Below the pieces are notes generated by a model, which searched no databases, had not been told where the DNA came from, and saw only the letters and a list, made by a program, of their open reading frames with translations. From Aedes albopictus (taxonomy: Eukaryota > Arthropoda > Insecta > Diptera > Culicidae), in NCBI RefSeq assembly GCF_035046485.1, contig NC_085138.1:328968129-329032128 (forward strand): a stretch of 64,000 nt of DNA, written 5' to 3'. The translations under genes were made by a program, and so were the position numbers. Within the stretch, counting starts at the first letter, position 1, and every line of letters begins with the position of its first letter. This document shows positions 46,381 through 57,599 of the stretch, piece by piece.

Positions 46381-48180
46381 ATTCAAGGATACGCTTTATG
46401 TATAGTTTTGACTGGGCCAACTGGAAAAGCAATTATCAGGATCAGTTCCAATGGAAATGTAGCTAGGAATTCTCTGAAAATCTTTCACAGAATTTCTGAA
46501 AAAATATATTTTAGATTTGCTGATTGAATCTTTCGATAAATTCTTGAAACAATCGCTTAAGAAATGAAACAAAAACCTTATGGACAATATCTTGAACAAA
46601 TCTCTATAGGAAAAAAAGTGAAAAAAGATACTCCATTTCTAAAAGACTGTGGCAGTGATTTCTGTGGGAACATCTGACTTGCTAGAAAGACAGATGTTGT
46701 TTTGGATTAAAAAAAACATCCTGCAAAATCCACAAGATGAAACCCTGGAATATTTTGCCTGTTTACAATCTTCGAACGAATTTTCAAAGGAGACATTGAA
46801 ACCTGCCACGTGCAACTCGTGCATGCGTCACTTAAGATTTATCTCAGACATTTGTTAAGAAATATATATATTTTTTTTAAATTAATCAATTCCGAAAAAG
46901 CTTCTGTGAAAACTTCTGGTGCATGAACTAGTTTTTCACTTATCAGTACTATTTTTTTCTTTTTTTCGTTCAGGGGGCATGGTTGCAGGAATTTCTTTTA
47001 TGAGTTTATTAAGAATTTCTCTCAAGATTACCCTGATAACTCTTTCAGAATGTATTCCTCTCCGCGTACTTCTTCATAATTTTCTCCTCAATAATCTCCG
47101 AGGACACCGATAATTTATCAAAACTTTTCTCGAATTCTCAAATAAAGAAGATTCTTGGAGGATTTCCTACAATTGTAAGCGCGAATTGTTTCAGGATTTT
47201 TTTCTGGAATCCCTACAGAAATCATTCTTACCCATGTATTTCCGTGGAAAATTTTCCAGAAATCCCTCCAGAAATATTCTTCGGGTGTTCTTCAAGAGTT
47301 TCTGAAGAAATTTCTCAAAAGATTCATTCTGAAACTAGTCCACGGGTTTCCCAAAAAGAAATCCTCCTGGAGATCCTTCAGCGATTATTTAGGAAATTAC
47401 TTCACGGATTACTACGAATGCTCGTGCATGTATTTGTAACATTTTAGGAGCATTCCTTCCGAGTTTTTTTTTTTTACATTCTAATGGAATTCTTCTAGAA
47501 GTTTCTGAGAACTTGTTCAAGGAATTTCTCCAAACATTTCTTCAAGAGATGCAATTCTTGGAGATTTTTTTTTATTTTTATTTCTGTGTATTTTAACTTA
47601 TGCTAATTCTACACTAATTCTTGAGGAGATTTTTTTTATCAAACAGATTAGTAGTTTTTTTTTTATTTCTCTGAGCTCTTTCATTAGAATATCAGATTTT
47701 TTTTTTCAAAGAACTCCATCAGAAATTATTGTTGGAATTTATTCACAGATTCGTTCGAGTTTAACTATATGCAATCAGATATTCTCTCAGGCATTTATTT
47801 AGTAATTCTTAAAGAAAACACTAATTGGATTCAGCAGGGATTTGCTAAGGATATATACAGACCTTTGTACAAGAACTCTTTCGGAGTTTTTTTTCGGCAA
47901 TGCTTCAGGGATTTCTCCAACAATTCTCTCAGCAATTCCTGCAGAAATAAGAATGTATGCCATTGCATTTTTCAAAAAAAAAAAATCTTTAATGAACATT
48001 TGCAAAGGGTTCATCAGCTCTTCTTGGTATTATTTCGAAGATTTCTTTTAATAGTTCATTTTTCAGATATTTCTTAAGGGCTTCTCTGAAGAATTCCTCT
48101 AAGATTTCTTTTTTGTTTCTGCTGAATTCCTACAGAAATTTCTCCAGATAGTACTTTGAAGATTTTTGTTACCAATCCCT
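46380..48180. repeat. Diverged 12-bp-family blocks
   Basis: Scattered AATTCCTC/CAGAAATT and GAAATTC units recur, mostly in TCCA polarity from about 46.95 kb onward (for example ATCCCTCCAGAAATATTCTT near 47260). They are interrupted by non-repeat AT-rich DNA. No gene. Confidence 0.65.
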
Positions 48181-48252
48181 TCAGAAATTGTCATTTTGAC
48201 ATATCCAGATTCAACCACCTACGGCTCAGTAGCTGAACCTGAAAATATGGTA

Positions 48253-49756
48253 CACTAAAACCTCTTTTTATGCATATTATTTTTATGCACATTTAATTTA
48301 TGCACCTTTTTTTATGCCCTGCATAAAAAGAGGGAAAGCTACTCAGAACCAATATTGTGCATAAGAATATTTAATAATGATAGGAACTATTGCAACGGCG
48401 GCCAAGAGGTGTTTACAGAGGAAAGCAAAGGAAAGCTAAGGAAAGCTACAGGCTCGTTTTTGGGTGTTTCCGAAGGTCTCTTGTGCGTTACATGGGGCCC
48501 GAGTGGGTCTTAAGGGGGTTTCGGAGTCATTTCAGGAAGTCTCAGAGCATTTTAGGCTGCTTTCAGAGGCATTACGGAGGCGTTTTTAGTCGTTTTGGTT
48601 TAGGAGGATTTTTTGTGGCATTTCAGGATGTTTCAGACCATTTTCAGCGTGATTCAGAGGCGTTACAGAAGCGTTACGGAGGAGTTTTCGGGGTGTTCGG
48701 AGCTTCTCAGATGCGTTACATGGGGTTCGAGGGGGTTTAAGGGGGATTTTGGAGGCATTTCAAGACGTTTCAGAGCATTTTTGGCGGGATGCAGAGGCGT
48801 TACTTAAGCGTTACGAGGAGTTTTCGTGGGGTTCGGAGCCTCTCAGGTGCGTTACATGGGGTATGAGGGGGTTTAAGGGGGATTTTGATGGCATTTCAGG
48901 ACGTTTCAGAGCATTTTCTGCGGAATTAAGAGGCGTTATGAAAGTGTTACGGAGGAGTTTTCGGGGGGTTTGGAACCTCTCAGGTGCGTTACATGGGGTC
49001 CGAGGGGATTTAAGGGGGATTTTGGAGACATTTCAGAATATTTCAGACCATTTTCGTCGTGATTAAGAGGCGTTACGAAAGCGTTACGGAGCAGTTTTAT
49101 GGGGTTTGGAGCCCCTCAGGTGCCTTACATGGTGTCCGGGGAGGTCTAAGGGGGATTTTGGAGGCATTTTAGGACATTTCACAATCTCTTCGGTGGGATT
49201 CAGAGGCGTTACAGAAGCGTTACGGAGGAGTTCTCAGGATTTTCGAAGCCTCTCAGGTGCGTTACATGAGGTCCCCGGGGGTTTAAGGGAGGGGAAATGC
49301 CTCAAATCATTTCAGGACGTTTCAGAGCAGACTCTGAAAAACCTTAAAACGCCCCTCAAACCTCCTTCAACGCCCTTTAAAGGCTTCTGAGATCCCTTGA
49401 ATTGCCCCTAAAGCCTCTTGGAACGCCCCTGAAACCCACTTAATACTTTTGAAATACCCTAGAATTCCCCGTAATCCGATGAAAACACCAAAAAATCTTG
49501 TCAGAACACCCCTCAAATCCCCCGAAACAACCCCTTAAAACGCCCCTGAAGCCCCTTGGAACCCCTTTTTTGGGCTCTCTGGGATCTTTAAGGAAACCCC
49601 GTTAGCCCCACCTGAACTGCCCAGGAGCAAGACCTGTTCTCGCGAACTAGATTCTCTAATTGAAGCCCGAACTTAATTTATGCATAAATTTCCCACTTTT
49701 TATGCCTTTTTTAATTTATGCAGTCCTAGCTATGTGCATAAAAAGAGGTTCCAGTG
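48253..49756. mobile_element. TA-flanked TIR element carrying a minisatellite
   Basis: The left end CACTAAAACCTCTTTTTATG and the right end, read inward, CACTGGAACCTCTTTTTATG both continue with CA. TA lies outside each (48251-48252 and 49757-49758). This fits a Tc1/mariner-type non-autonomous element. Instead of a transposase, most of its interior is a G-rich tandem repeat (48485-49330) followed by a C-rich repeat (about 49335-49640). Confidence 0.82.
48485..49330 (+). repeat. 136-137-bp minisatellite
   Basis: The anchor GCGTTACATGGGG and variants occur at 48485, 48713, 48849, 48986, 49122 and 49259. Spacing is 228, 136, 137, 136 and 137. Each unit also holds AGGCGTTAC and TTTAAGGGGGATTTTGG. 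The plus-strand frames here (for example 48390-48740 and 48749-49066) are repeat translations, not genes. Confidence 0.92.
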
Positions 49757-49967
49757 TATAATAAAACTTGTGCGGTTAAACCAGTTCTCCAAGATAGTCA
49801 CGGAAAACCAGCTCCCACTTTAATATTCAAGGTCAATGTCATCGACTGTCATTGAAAAATGCCAATTGATATTATTGATGAGTTATAAATTATTGAATCT
49901 AGATATATCGCAATGATCATTTCAGCACTGTCCAGAGGAACCTATCAAAAAATCCTTGGAAATTTCT

Positions 49968-50126
49968 AATGAGTGTAATCAGTTTCGTACCTTTTAATTC
50001 CGCCCTAATTGCTTATCCTTTGACAGATACTGAGGAAGATTACAAGTGGTAGTCGAAATACGCGTATCTGTCAAAGGATAAGCAATTAGGGCGGAATTAA
50101 AAGGTACGAAACTGTTTACACTCATT
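49968..50126. mobile_element. 159-bp hairpin MITE
   Basis: Arms of about 60 bp (49968-50030 and 50064-50126) begin AATGAGTGTAA and meet around GTATCTGTCAAAGG. They carry one clear mismatch. A 33-bp loop separates them. No coding capacity. Confidence 0.87.
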
Positions 50127-50199
50127 CGAAGAGGGTATTCTGCTTAGAGGGTTGGAAAAGTCGGTACAAGATCTTCGAGATTTGGAAAATTATTGAGGA

Positions 50200-51640
50200 A
50201 TTTTTTCAGGGATTTCTCAAGCACCTTTGTCTGCAATTTCTGTATACATCTTTGAAATGATTCTACAGAAATTCGTCTATGGATATCTTCAGAAATTTCG
50301 CAAGCCTTTTTTTCTGGAATTCAGAAGGTATTTTAAGAAAGCTTCTACAAACACTCATCCCGAAGTTTATCGAGAGCTAACTTCTAGGAATTTTTGTCCA
50401 AGCATCTCTCCAGAAAATTTTCAAGATATGTTTTAGGAATCTGGAAAGGCATTGCTTTCAATGGATTACTTAAGGGATTCTTTCAAGTATTATTCCAGCA
50501 AATGTTTGTGCAATTTTTGGAAAATTTCTGAAATATATCCTGGAGGAATATCTAAAACAGTTCTTGCAAACTCCTTTAAAAATCTTTTGGAGCTCTAGGA
50601 AGAATTTGCGAAGGAATCTATGCAGATTTTGTTCAAGTTAAACGATATTTCTGAAAAAAAAAAACTCCAGAGAAAAACTTTTGAAAAAGACTGAAAATTC
50701 CTAAAATTCTCCAGAAATATTTTTAAAAGTCCTTGGGTTTTTTTAACGAGTCGGATATTAATAAATACCTCAGGAAGTGCTTTTGAATGAATCTCTGAAT
50801 AAACATCTGAAGAAATCTAAAAAATTTCTTGTAGCAAACCCAGGAAAAATTTCTGTAGAACTTTATAAAAAAGCTTCATTAGAAAGCAGTGCATTCGTAT
50901 AATTCCTTAAAAAGTTGGAGAATTTTTGAAAAAATTCCTTATGAAATCTTTTGATAAAATTTTAGGAAGATTTCTTGAAAGTAGGTATTCCTGGAGCAAT
51001 CTGCATAAGTATGTCCAAAAAAAGTTTCCTCCAGAAATTCCAGGAGAAATGCCTGATTAGCTTCTGTAAAGATTCCTCAAAAACATTCTTGAGATGTTGC
51101 TAAAAGAATTCCTGACGAAGTTCAAAGAACGAAGTTCTGAATAAATTCCTTGAAGAATTCGTGGAAGAATTGAAAGAGTTATCCTTAGAAGAAATTTCGG
51201 AGAAATTTCTGGAGGAACACTGAAAGAATTCCTGCCTGAATCAATAACAGCTATTAACATTTATAATGCAATAATTGCTGGAGGAATTCCTGAAGTATTT
51301 TGTGGATGATTCCCTGCAGAAATTTCTGGACACATTCCTGCAGCCATTTCTGGACTTTTTGAAGTAATATCTGTACAAATTTCTAAAGAAGTCTCTGGAG
51401 GATTTTCTTTGAAAAAAAAAAATAATGTAGGTATACTCGAGAAATTTTCGCAATCTCCCCAAAAAAGTTTTTCAAAAAAGAACCCTTTTGCGAAATTTTC
51501 CATAGGTTCCTCTTGCACAGACATCTCGAAAATTCGTTTATGAAGAATTTTAAAAAGCGCTGGACAAATTTCTTGAAACATCTCTGGAAATATTTCTGGA
51601 GCAACATTTGAAAATGGCATACAAGCATTGGTAAACAATG
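50200..51640. repeat. Diverged 12-bp-family blocks
   Basis: Polarity is TCCA at about 50.2-50.45 kb and TGGA from about 50.5 to 51.6 kb (for example GCTGGAGGAATTCCTGAAGT near 51278). The minus frames at 51057-51710 are repeat products. Confidence 0.7.
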
Positions 51641-52012
51641 ACTTAACATGTCGCTCCTGAGCCCCCATCAGCTTATTCACACAAACTAAGACCGTTATCA
51701 GATAGAGCAAACATCGATCTTTCCGATAACGGTGTTCATTTGCGTAGGCGGGCTGCTGTTAGGCCCCACAGAGGTCCAATTTTGAGAAAAGCTGGCAGAA
51801 ACTCAATTTTTGAACATGTCTTATATGGGATACAGTATATTGAGCATTCATCCATAATACCAGGAGCACTAACTGGAATTTAAAAAAAAATGGAAATATT
51901 GATTTTGTGTCTTGTTACAGCACTGAATAGCTGTTGATGGAAAAGTGCTGATTTTTTTTTATAAAGAACACAAACAAGTTCAACCACTACAAAAGTCTAT
52001 TGATATAAGTAA
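51641..52012. other. No gene seen; small hairpin
   Basis: A 9-bp inverted pair, ACCGTTATC and GATAACGGT, lies about 25 bp apart near 51691-51733. Nothing else is recognisable. Confidence 0.35.
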
Positions 52013-52582
52013 TACAATTTCTTTCAAAAGTTTATTTGTAAGTTCTTGTGTACACCAGACATCTGCAATGGAGCAAGAGATCGGAATAACACTTTTGGCT
52101 TCAAAATTGACATTACATGTCATCAGTACGAGAAATTCTTACAGTTCGACTTCAAAGTGTCTTACAAATCGCTCCCCGCTACTCCCCGCGGAGAGTTTCT
52201 GTTCAAATGCTCGTTTATGTATGCCAGTCTTTTGTCATGAGATAGCAACGATTCGTTGACTACCGAAGGAATTCAGGGATTTTAGCTCACCCTGCTACAA
52301 CAAACCATCAGGTAGATCATTCCCTTCCGGAACGATTCTGCAGTCATAGGTAATCCTTGCGCTGATGGTGGGTACACTTTCATCATCATCATCATCATCA
52401 TCATCAAATGCTCGTTTATGTATGCAGAATCGGTTAAAGAAAAATGCAACTGCCAAGAGCTGCCAAAATACAAGCACCATGATGATACGCGTATAGTTAA
52501 TTTGTATGAAAAACATCAATTTTGTTCGGATTTTGTTAGAAGAAATCGACAAAAAATGAAAATGCCTTTAAATTGCAATTGA
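52013..52582 (+). pseudogene. Unidentified open frame split by a retroposon
   Basis: A frame open from the stop at 52010-52012 runs 70 codons to 52222, where a 179-bp insertion with a 22-bp target duplication interrupts it. Skipping the insert and one duplicate copy, the same frame continues a further 52 codons to TGA at 52580-52582. Seen features: several Cys (including CTPDIC before the insert and EKCNCQELP and FCSDF after it) and basic C-terminal residues. There is no ATG near the start, so it would be an internal/terminal exon or a fossil. A CAG at about 52058 could be its acceptor. I do not recognise the family. Confidence 0.4.
52225..52403 (+). mobile_element. 179-bp retroposon with (CAT)n tail
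   Basis: The insert ends in about seven CAT units (52381-52403). It is bounded by an identical 22-bp direct repeat at 52203-52224 and 52404-52425. A tailed insert with target duplication is the signature of target-primed reverse transcription. It is probably the 5'-truncated 3' end of a LINE with a microsatellite tail. I recognise no protein in it. Confidence 0.8.
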
Positions 52583-52699
52583 GCGCTAAATCATGTTCCA
52601 ATACTTTCATATAGGTTAAAACTAGCAAACTACTATGATTTGGCAATTTTTGCCAGGTATTTTCAAATCTGGACCACTGTGGGCCCTACGGAGCGTTTT

Positions 52700-53480
52700 C
52701 GAAAAAAGACACAAGACCTCTTGGGCCCTTTTCAAATGTTGCTCCAAATTTCTGAGGAAACCACTGATGAGTTTCTGAAAAAAAAACCTTGATGGTTTGT
52801 AGACTGAGTTCCTGAAGTAATTTTTGAAGGAATCAATGGAGCAATATTGAAAAAATAAACATAGAAGATGCCATAAGGAATTTGCCGAGGAATCACCCAG
52901 GGGAATTTTTAATTCTATAAATGAATTCTTGAAGCAAGTTCTTGAGAAATTCGGTACTAAATATTTTTTGAAGAAATCCGTGGATGATTTCCTGAACGAA
53001 TTCTCGCGAGGATTTCTGAAAGATTCTTTGAGGGTCTTCTGAGGAAATCCATAATAGCATCTTTGTTGAGTTCTTGGATAAATCCTCTAGTGAAAAGTCT
53101 GAAAGATATTTGATGGGAATTTCTTAAGAAATCCATGGGAGATGTTTTGAAGGAACTTCGAAAGGAATCCGTGTAATACTTTCTGAAAGTATTACCTGGA
53201 GAAGCATGGAGCAATTTCAGTAGTAGTCCGAGGAAGGCTTAAGATTTCTTAAATTAATTTTAGTAATAATCTCTAGATAACTTTGGAGAATATTTTTAAG
53301 AAAACTGTTGGTTTACTCAACGAAATCCTAGAATTTTTCAAGAGGCTGATTAGAAATTTATGGGGGAATAAATTGACTATTCTTGAATAAATTTTTGAAG
53401 AAATCGGAAAGATGCAACTGGATCTTTAGTGAAGTTTTTGAAATTTTCGGAGTAGACCTCCTGAAACTACCAATGGTGTA
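52700..53480 (+). repeat. Diverged 12-bp-family block
   Basis: GAAATCCxTGGATGATTTCCTG-type units show TGGA polarity, strongly decayed. The neighbouring minus frame at 53426-53710 includes non-repeat sequence with no domain I can name. Confidence 0.6.
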
Positions 53481-54591
53481 ACCCTTGAAGAACGTAAAAC
53501 CTCTGTTAATATCCCTGTAGAAACTTTTCTAAAACTTACAAAGGATTTCCATAGATTAGAAATCGGAACTTGCAAGCAAGTATTAGACTGGAACCCAACA
53601 TAACATCGCAGCAGAGGCAGACCCAGAGGCTCATGATGGTGCAGCTTTAGTAAGTTTCCTTCAAGACCACGCCTATTTCGGGCACAACCCGAATCCAATT
53701 CCCGGCACATCTTCTACATGATACAAATGATGGTCAAAAATTATGATTCGGCCGAATGTGTTTATTCGAAAAGTCGGTCATTTTTTTTGCAATGAAATCA
53801 TGTGTTCACAGTACGATTAAGCAGAAACTTCTAAATTGAGATGAATGTAGCATTAGAATATGGAATAGTTGCCTTCGGCAAACGCAAAACGATAAAAGTT
53901 CTGAATCCGTAAGTGTAGTGAAATTGAAACGTAAAATTTTGGGTAATTATTCAATAGGTAGTGGTTATTGATAGTCTACATCTTTTTGCTTTCATCTGAT
54001 GAGCCATTGGCAAAGATTAGTTGGAATACCAGTAATAATCCGCTATTTTTCGTCTGATATGACGGGAATTAACGCATATGACGAAGTAGATTTCTACCAT
54101 AAGAAAAAAAAAAATATTCCGAAGAACACACTAAGTTTCCTGAGCAGTCAATGATATCCAGTTTAACGGTATGCGTTATGAAAGAACAAACTGTTCATTA
54201 ATCATTCCGTTCAACAAGTGCAGTCGTGATTCTCGCTGTATTACACACATAGCGATGGGGCTATCGCTTTATTCATCTCAGTTCCAATCCAATGCGGCGG
54301 GGAACCCAACAATAGAATTCAATAGAAGAAAGCACTCTCCTTTGACGTCGCTAGATACGTAGAACTGAAGGAATGCGCTCTCCAGAATGCCGATCCGAGC
54401 GTCATAGCGCAGCGAGAGAGCGAATGGAGAAGGCCATCGCCAGAATCTATTGGAGCGCAGTGTTCCATGGCTACAAGTTTATTGAGTGATTAAGTGTTAT
54501 TTAATTGATGTTTGACGCTTGTAGATTTTTCTCTGGGGCAAAAGTCTTTCCCGCGCACCGCGGCCGGGTCGCGCGATGTAAGATTGATGCG
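53481..54591. other. Mostly unique DNA; GC-rich towards the right
   Basis: It holds one copy of a 48-bp dispersed motif (54051-54098). From about 54.25 kb onward CpG content rises up to the TATA-like site at 54592. I recognise no coding motif. Confidence 0.4.
54051..54098 (+). repeat. 48-bp dispersed motif, copy 1
   Basis: CGTCTGATATGACGGGAATT and the following 28 bases match 57473-57520 at 42 of 48 positions in the same orientation, with no length change. Confidence 0.75.
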
Positions 54592-54625
54592 TATAAAATC
54601 TCTCCGCGAGGCAACTGATTAGACA
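54592..54625 (+). promoter_or_regulatory. TATA-like core promoter candidate
   Basis: TATAAAA at 54592-54598 lies in a CpG-rich block (CGCGGCCGGGTCGCGCG just upstream). A plausible start (TTAGAC) is about 30 bp downstream. The motif is unsupported by an annotated transcript. Confidence 0.28.
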
Positions 54626-54924
54626 AATTGTGTGGACCTTTCCCTTTTCCGACTACTTGAGGCAGAGGGGGGAGGGCGAATGGTTCTTCGCACTTGACCG
54701 TTCGATGATACGGATATTAACAATGGTGAAGGTGAAGGGAAATGGACGACGGCCTCCACGGGGATATGGTTTGTTCTCGGATTATTTATTTGATTAGAAA
54801 TTGATGTTGATTTATTGCTGCGGGGCGATCGAGTGGAGCTCGATATTATTGTATTTGTCAACATTTTTCGTTCGCTTCAGATGAGTGTTCAATGGAGTAA
54901 TATGTATTGAACAAAGTGGGGTAT

Positions 54925-55357
54925 TGCCGGGGCCCGTGGCGTAGTTGGTCACACGTTCGCTTCATATGCGGATGGTCATGGGTTTGATTCCCAGCCCCGG
55001 CACTTGCAATTTTTCGTCAGTTGCTTCTCCCCCGAGAGCAACTGACATTGACCCTCTTCTGAGCCCCATGGCTCAAATGGACCCGGATACCTGGACATCG
55101 GCGAACTGCTACTCATAATGGACCCCCAATCGGACTGGAAAGGAACAACGGCCATCCATCATCATCCTTGTGCTCATCATTCTACTAGGTATAAAGTAGA
55201 AAAAGTGAAAGCAGCAGAAAGGCAATCAGTTCGATAAAGTAGAATAGAATATAGGCGCTGTACAAAATGTAAGTGCAGCTGTCAATTGAAATTGCTCACG
55301 TAGTGCCCCAGTGGACAATAGAGCTGTAAATTAGGTTAAGTGATTAAGAATAAAAAA
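54925..55357 (+). mobile_element. tRNA-Met-headed SINE with perfect TSD
   Basis: The head folds as a tRNA. The acceptor pairs GCCGGGG with CCCCGGC, the anticodon arm TTCGC/GCGGA encloses loop TTCATAT with anticodon CAT, and the T arm contains GGTTTGATTCC (B box). This points to an elongator tRNA-Met ancestor. The body is about 360 bp and the tail is AATAAAAAAAAA. AAAGTGGGGTAT flanks it exactly at 54913-54924 and 55358-55369. It is not a functional tRNA gene, because it runs on into the SINE body and tail. Confidence 0.9.
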
Positions 55358-55369
55358 AAAGTGGGGTAT

Positions 55370-57472
55370 GAAGGGAGCTATATGAAATTGTAATGAAATG
55401 ATTCTTTATTTATTTCTTTATTCTTTATTTTTCTTTAACTAGCTTCATCTGCTTATGCTTAATGAAGCTTTAAGATGAGGAAAAGCCTGTTTGAGTAGAC
55501 CAGCAACATATGTCTCTCTCAAATAGGCGTAAAAACCTCATTTCTTTTCAAATAACATTACAGTAGGTCAACATATAAAACTTAAATCTAGTGTACTGCA
55601 GGTGTTCTCGGGGTACATCCATATGCAGGAGGCTCAGGGGTGACAGCAACAACGATCGAGAAAAAAAAACATTATGTAACACCGTCAACAAACATAAAAA
55701 TCATTGGACAGAATCTCACCTGTTTCCCATCGGAAATGAGTTTCTAACTTGCAAACGCCGTTGGAAAGTAGTGCTGGAGCAGTTGAAATCGAATACATAA
55801 TTGGAAAACTTCGTTGAAACTAGCAGATGCGAAGCGGATCGGTTCGTGAAGGCCGTATTCTGTATTGCGTGGCTCAAGCTGTAGCAATCGCTCGCCTATC
55901 ACAAACTGTACATTTTAATATTATTTTTTTTAGTACGCGTATACGCAGAAGTCATACGGATGTCAAAGTGTTGTGGAATAGCTGCAGCAGAAGTTCTCAT
56001 TGTTCTTGAATTACAGTTTTTGTACGTAAGGTGATAGGTTAATCAGGACTGTAAAGCCAAGACAGGTTGCTTGTTTCGGGGATGATTTTGATGGTAATTT
56101 TCACGACCACGACCCCAAGGTGTGATTGTGCTCTTAAACGATGGATAATGGTCGTTCTCATCGCAACTTTGCAGCAATCGCCATCGGAGCATAAATTATC
56201 ACAGCCCTCGACGTGTAAACACTTAAACAGTCATTACGGACAAACCCCCGGGGCCACCTTTCTCACATGCCAGGCCAAGCACACCGCACCGCACACACGT
56301 CAGTCAATTGATCAATTTGTAACTTTAGGGCTCTTTCTAGTTCGGCCCATCATCGACAATCGTTGCTGCTGCCCTGGGCTCGTTCAACGACGACGGTGGG
56401 CACGATTTGTCGGACGGGTGGGCTCGGCGAATGTAGGTTTGTGTGTGAATTACGCAAACCAGCGGCGCGGCGATGCATGATGCTCATCGGTTAAAATCGG
56501 TCCACTTTCAACATATCCAGTGCGGGTACCCTCCTGCTCATACTCCGAGAAGTTATTGACGAAAAAGACAATTGCTGCCCACTTCAGAGACAACGACGTC
56601 ACAGACGACGTTGCTGATGGCTGAGGGATCATCCTCCTGTCTGCAGCGCACAGCTGAAGATGTACGGGTGGAGATTATTGTCATGGCAGAGCAGCAATTA
56701 AGATGGTCGGTCAGAGTCATCAGGTTGCGCGCGCGGGTCGAGTGACCGCCATAAAAGCATTCTGTGTGGCAGATCTCGTGAGCAAATCGAGCGCAACGTT
56801 TCGGTAAGCCCAGCATCCCAGTTATAGACAACCGACTATTAGTGTAGATGGCCGGCGGCGGCGATGTTGGCAGTCGGCAGTCGGCATCCACCCTTGCAAT
56901 CTAGAAGAGCAACATTGCCATTTTAGAAGATTTATCTGCCGTCATTTGAATAATTTTGCACACATAACACTGCAGATTGCACACAGCCAGCGTGTGTTGG
57001 TTGATTTTGGCGTTTTGCCATTTGGTGATAGATATGGACCGTTAATCAGTGAAGAAGCCAGCTGTTGGGTAAACGGATTACGGTTTCATTGAAGTCTCTG
57101 ATGCAATGTTTACGCCTTTTATTTAGGCTATAGATCCTATCTAAAGTTTTACGATTTTGAGTCTTTCTTCACATTCTCCTTTCTATTTAAAAAATCTTAC
57201 CTTTGGGTTTTACCTTTTGATTGGTAAAAAACATATTTTGATGCTTAACGGCTTGCAGTCAAAAAAGCTCAAAATCGCATATTTTGCCCTTATAAATTGA
57301 GGTATAGCTCAAAATTGTGACGTGCTGGAGCAAATTTGAGCCCGGACTCGGATTCAGCGGCCCAAAATCTGTCAGAGACACATAAGTTTTCTGTTGAGAC
57401 AAAAAAATGGTGTGCTGTGATATAGATAGCTACATATTTATGCTTCCATCTATTGCGTCATTAACACAATTC
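55370..57472. other. Unique-looking, partly CpG-rich DNA
   Basis: No TE terminus is obvious. 56.1-56.9 kb is CpG-richer with frames of up to 137 codons but no domain. A CTTCATCTG/CTTAATGAAG hairpin lies near 55445-55470. Confidence 0.35.
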
Positions 57473-57520
57473 CGTCTGAAATGACGGGAATTAGCGCATA
57501 TAACGAAGTAAATGTTTACC
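57473..57520 (+). repeat. 48-bp dispersed motif, copy 2
   Basis: This is the partner of 54051-54098. Confidence 0.75.
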
Positions 57521-57599
57521 CTACTGACTAAGTAACCAGCTATTGAGATAAAATAAAAAAAACTCCCTACCAGTTTGAGCACCCAAGGATTACTCCACA

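Noticed and set aside
48390..49390. Protein-coding repeats (FRAF, RCVTWG motifs) in three plus frames
   Set aside because: The frames shift between units because the period is 136-137, so no single protein is maintained.
51691..51733. Rho-independent-type terminator hairpin
   Set aside because: The context is eukaryotic and there is no adjacent gene; a chance 9-bp inverted pair is sufficient.
52378..52406. Simple CAT microsatellite
   Set aside because: It is the 3' tail of a 179-bp insert with 22-bp target duplicates, so it belongs to a retroposon.
53426..53710. 94-codon minus-strand frame as a gene
   Set aside because: Partly in the decayed 12-bp block and without a domain; only one copy is seen here, so it cannot be assigned.
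54925..55000. A functional tRNA-Met gene
   Set aside because: The tRNA-like part continues into a 360-bp body and A-rich tail with target duplications, which defines a SINE.
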